The position numbers and the translations under genes were made by a program. The notes below the pieces were generated by a model. It had not been told where the DNA came from and made no database searches. It worked only from the letters and a program-made list of their open reading frames with translations. From NCBI GenBank assembly GCA_031272575.1, contig JAISTO010000132.1, positions 1 to 15,907 on the forward strand: a stretch of DNA of 15,907 nt. Reading direction: 5' to 3'. Source of the DNA: Treponema sp. (GTDB lineage Bacteria > Spirochaetota > Spirochaetia > Treponematales > Breznakiellaceae). Shown here piece after piece: positions 14,921-15,907 of this stretch (position 1 is its first letter; each line of letters begins with the position of its first letter).

Positions 14921-15547
14921 TTACCGGTACAGGTCAAGCCGCATACTGATCGTCTTGCGCTTCCGGTTCGTGAGTTCCGCGTTGGGCGCAAAGCCGTTTT
15001 TCTCGTAGAACGCCAGCACCCCCTCGTCGTGCTCCACGTCCGCATCCACCGGGAGGAAGCGCGCGGCAAAGTAGGCGTCGTTGCAGGCCCATGCAATTTG
15101 CGCAGCCTGATGGAGCATATATGTGCCGACCCCTCGATATTTCTGCCGTGCCGCCTCGTCTACCGCAAGTTTTGCCACCTTCATCGCGGGAAGGGTCTTG
15201 AAGGGGTAGTCGAGGTGGTGCAGTTCTTTTTCCGCGACCGAGAGTCGCACCCCATACGTCCCTTCGGGCCGTTTTCCGAGCGGAAGGATTTAGGCGCGGG
15301 CAGTCGCCCGCGCGGCGTCATCGGCAACAAGTGACATATAGGCGGCGATTTTCCCGCTTGCCTCCTCTCTGAGCAGCCATGTTTTGGCAACATGATCCGC
15401 CTGGGAGCGGAGCGCGTCTTCTTTGAGGTACTCGGCATACTCCGGTATGCGGCACTCAAATGCGTGAACCGGCGATTCCAGAGAGAGACTCTCTATGCGG
15501 AAGTACCGATCGCCATTAGTGCTGGTTATTACGACCGGTATGGTCAT
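14921..15547 (-). pseudogene. GNAT acetyltransferase gene interrupted by an in-frame stop
   Basis: GNAT enzymes move an acetyl group from acetyl-CoA to amines. Two halves in one frame are separated by TAA at 15292-15290. The N-half (15547 to 15293) has FECRIPEYAEYLKEDAL...TWLLREE..GKIAAYMSL. The C-half has PAMKVAKLAVDEAARQKYRGVGTYML, the acetyl-CoA-binding region (KYRGVG, with K where R/Q is usual), and ends FYEKNGFAPN...KTISMRLDLYR. Removing 63 bp (15251-15313) would join VADDA to VRLSVAEKELH, restore a protein of about 187 aa and match the usual GNAT length. The start ATG 15547 overlaps the stop of the 58-aa gene as ATGA, with AGGA 8 nt upstream; ATG 15556 is an alternative. The C-half could still be made from GTG 15250, but alone it lacks half the fold. 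A sequencing error cannot be excluded. Confidence 0.7.
15251..15313. repeat. Apparent 63-bp palindromic insertion in the GNAT gene
   Basis: GCGCGGGC (15294-15301) pairs perfectly with GCCCGCGC (15306-15313) around AGTC. The outer edge of the stem falls exactly where the GNAT similarity stops. The stretch to 15251 encodes nothing GNAT-like and contains the in-frame TAA. Its length is a multiple of three. It may be a small REP-like palindromic element. No clear target-site duplication is seen, so insertion is inferred from the broken protein alone. Confidence 0.45.
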
Positions 15548-15720
15548 TTTTCCCATCCTGGCTTGGTCGTTTTGAACGCCCTGCGCAGATTACCGGCAAG
15601 TTCCTCATGCCGCTCATACACCTCCCGCGGGATGGGCTGGCGGATCTGCGCGATGACCTCCCGCACGATGTTGAGGTCTTTTATCTCCGTCGGCTGGACG
15701 GGTTTCCATGTGGTTCCCAT
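15544..15720 (-). CDS. 58-aa protein coupled to the GNAT gene; possible antitoxin
   Basis: Encodes a small, charged, probably helical protein: it opens MGTTWKPVQPTEIKDLNIVR and ends KTTKPGWEK. ATG 15720 has GGAG about 6 nt upstream, and a CTATACT -10 lies just ahead, with a predicted 13-nt leader. Its stop overlaps the GNAT start codon (ATGA), so the two would be translated together. The order of small protein then GNAT is that of GNAT toxin-antitoxin pairs. However, the sequence does not look like the usual DUF1778 ribbon-helix-helix antitoxin and is shorter. I do not recognise a family. It has no signal peptide or membrane segment. Confidence 0.7.
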   Translation of the reverse strand: MGTTWKPVQPTEIKDLNIVREVIAQIRQPIPREVYERHEELAGNLRRAFKTTKPGWEK

Positions 15721-15739
15721 TGGTAACTCCTATACAGGG

Positions 15740-15770
15740 AGTATAGCGCGCGCGGGGGCGGTTTGGGCAA
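15740..15770 (-). promoter_or_regulatory. Promoter of the 58-aa gene and GNAT
   Basis: On the minus strand, TATACT (15745-15740) is preceded by the same C as at xseA and isocitrate dehydrogenase. The best -35 is TTGCCC (15770-15765) with a long 19-base spacer, or TGCCCA with 18. The start predicted near 15733 leaves a 13-nt leader holding the ribosome binding site. Confidence 0.45.
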
Positions 15771-15805
15771 GGGGTTCTAATAGGGACTCAGCAATTTTAC
15801 ATTTA

Positions 15806-15864
15806 GCCTCTCACAGAGGCACAGAGTAACCGTCAAATTTCACCACGAAGGCGCAGAAGGCGCA
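15806..15864. repeat. Intergenic repeats at the window edge
   Basis: GCCTCT (15806-15811) and AGAGGC (15815-15820) form a hairpin with loop CAC. It is followed by the tandem nonamer GAAGGCGCA at 15847-15855 and 15856-15864. Sequence of the form 'CACAGAGGCACAGAG ... CCACGAAGG' recurs as non-coding dispersed repeats in many bacterial genomes. The remainder of 15771-15907 shows no gene. Confidence 0.5.
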
Positions 15865-15907
15865 CAAAGGGATTTTGAGTGACCTACATGATTAGAGAAT
15901 TTTGACA

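Noticed and set aside
15290..15292. Recoding of the stop inside the GNAT gene (for example selenocysteine)
   Set aside because: The codon is TAA, not TGA, and the residues around it are not GNAT-like, so an insertion explains it better.
15847..15864. CRISPR array
   Set aside because: Only two adjacent 9-base copies with no spacers and no cas genes; it is a simple tandem repeat.

Overview
The window is GC-rich coding DNA broken by three AT-rich, repeat-bearing gaps. It probably comes from an anaerobic or facultative bacterium: its ribonucleotide reductase is the oxygen-independent, B12-dependent class. Family-5 binding lipoproteins beside hybrid histidine kinases, an AAA-ATPase-like gene remnant and a GNAT gene with a small partner recall spirochaetes of the Treponema type. 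That placement is a low-confidence inference from gene content; no rRNA or tRNA is present to test it.

Layout. 1-427: repeats, a decayed gene remnant, then a promoter with a good NrdR operator. 428-3979 (+): class II ribonucleotide reductase, nrdJ. 3989-11920 (-): two tandem copies of a two-gene module, each a 533-aa substrate-binding lipoprotein whose stop overlaps the start of a hybrid histidine kinase (ATGA). Upstream copy: SBP2 (10319-11920) with HK2 (7752-10322). Downstream copy: SBP1 (6040-7641) with HK1 (3989-6043), which has its own promoter. 11921-12430: a C11/G12 palindrome, a 34-codon reading frame and an inverted repeat rich in ATCTGTG. 12434-13645 (+): NADP-type isocitrate dehydrogenase. 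13655-14863 (-): exonuclease VII large subunit, xseA. 14921-15720 (-): a 58-aa gene coupled to a GNAT acetyltransferase gene broken by an apparent 63-bp palindromic insertion. 15721-15907: promoter and repeats.

The most interesting part is the duplicated binding-protein/kinase pair. There is no permease or ATPase gene beside it, so the lipoproteins may act as receptors for the kinases rather than as transporter parts. The kinases look complementary: HK2 has a periplasmic domain and seven-helix (7TMR-DISM) sensor but ends at its receiver, while HK1 has almost no external sensor but carries the only HPt domain. A shared phosphorelay is inferred; its final response regulator is not in the window.

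The promoters share a CTATACT/CTATATT -10 placed very close to the gene. xseA and isocitrate dehydrogenase look leaderless, and two other genes have predicted leaders of only 11-13 nt. Both convergent gene pairs are separated by exactly 9 bp, leaving no room for an ordinary terminator.
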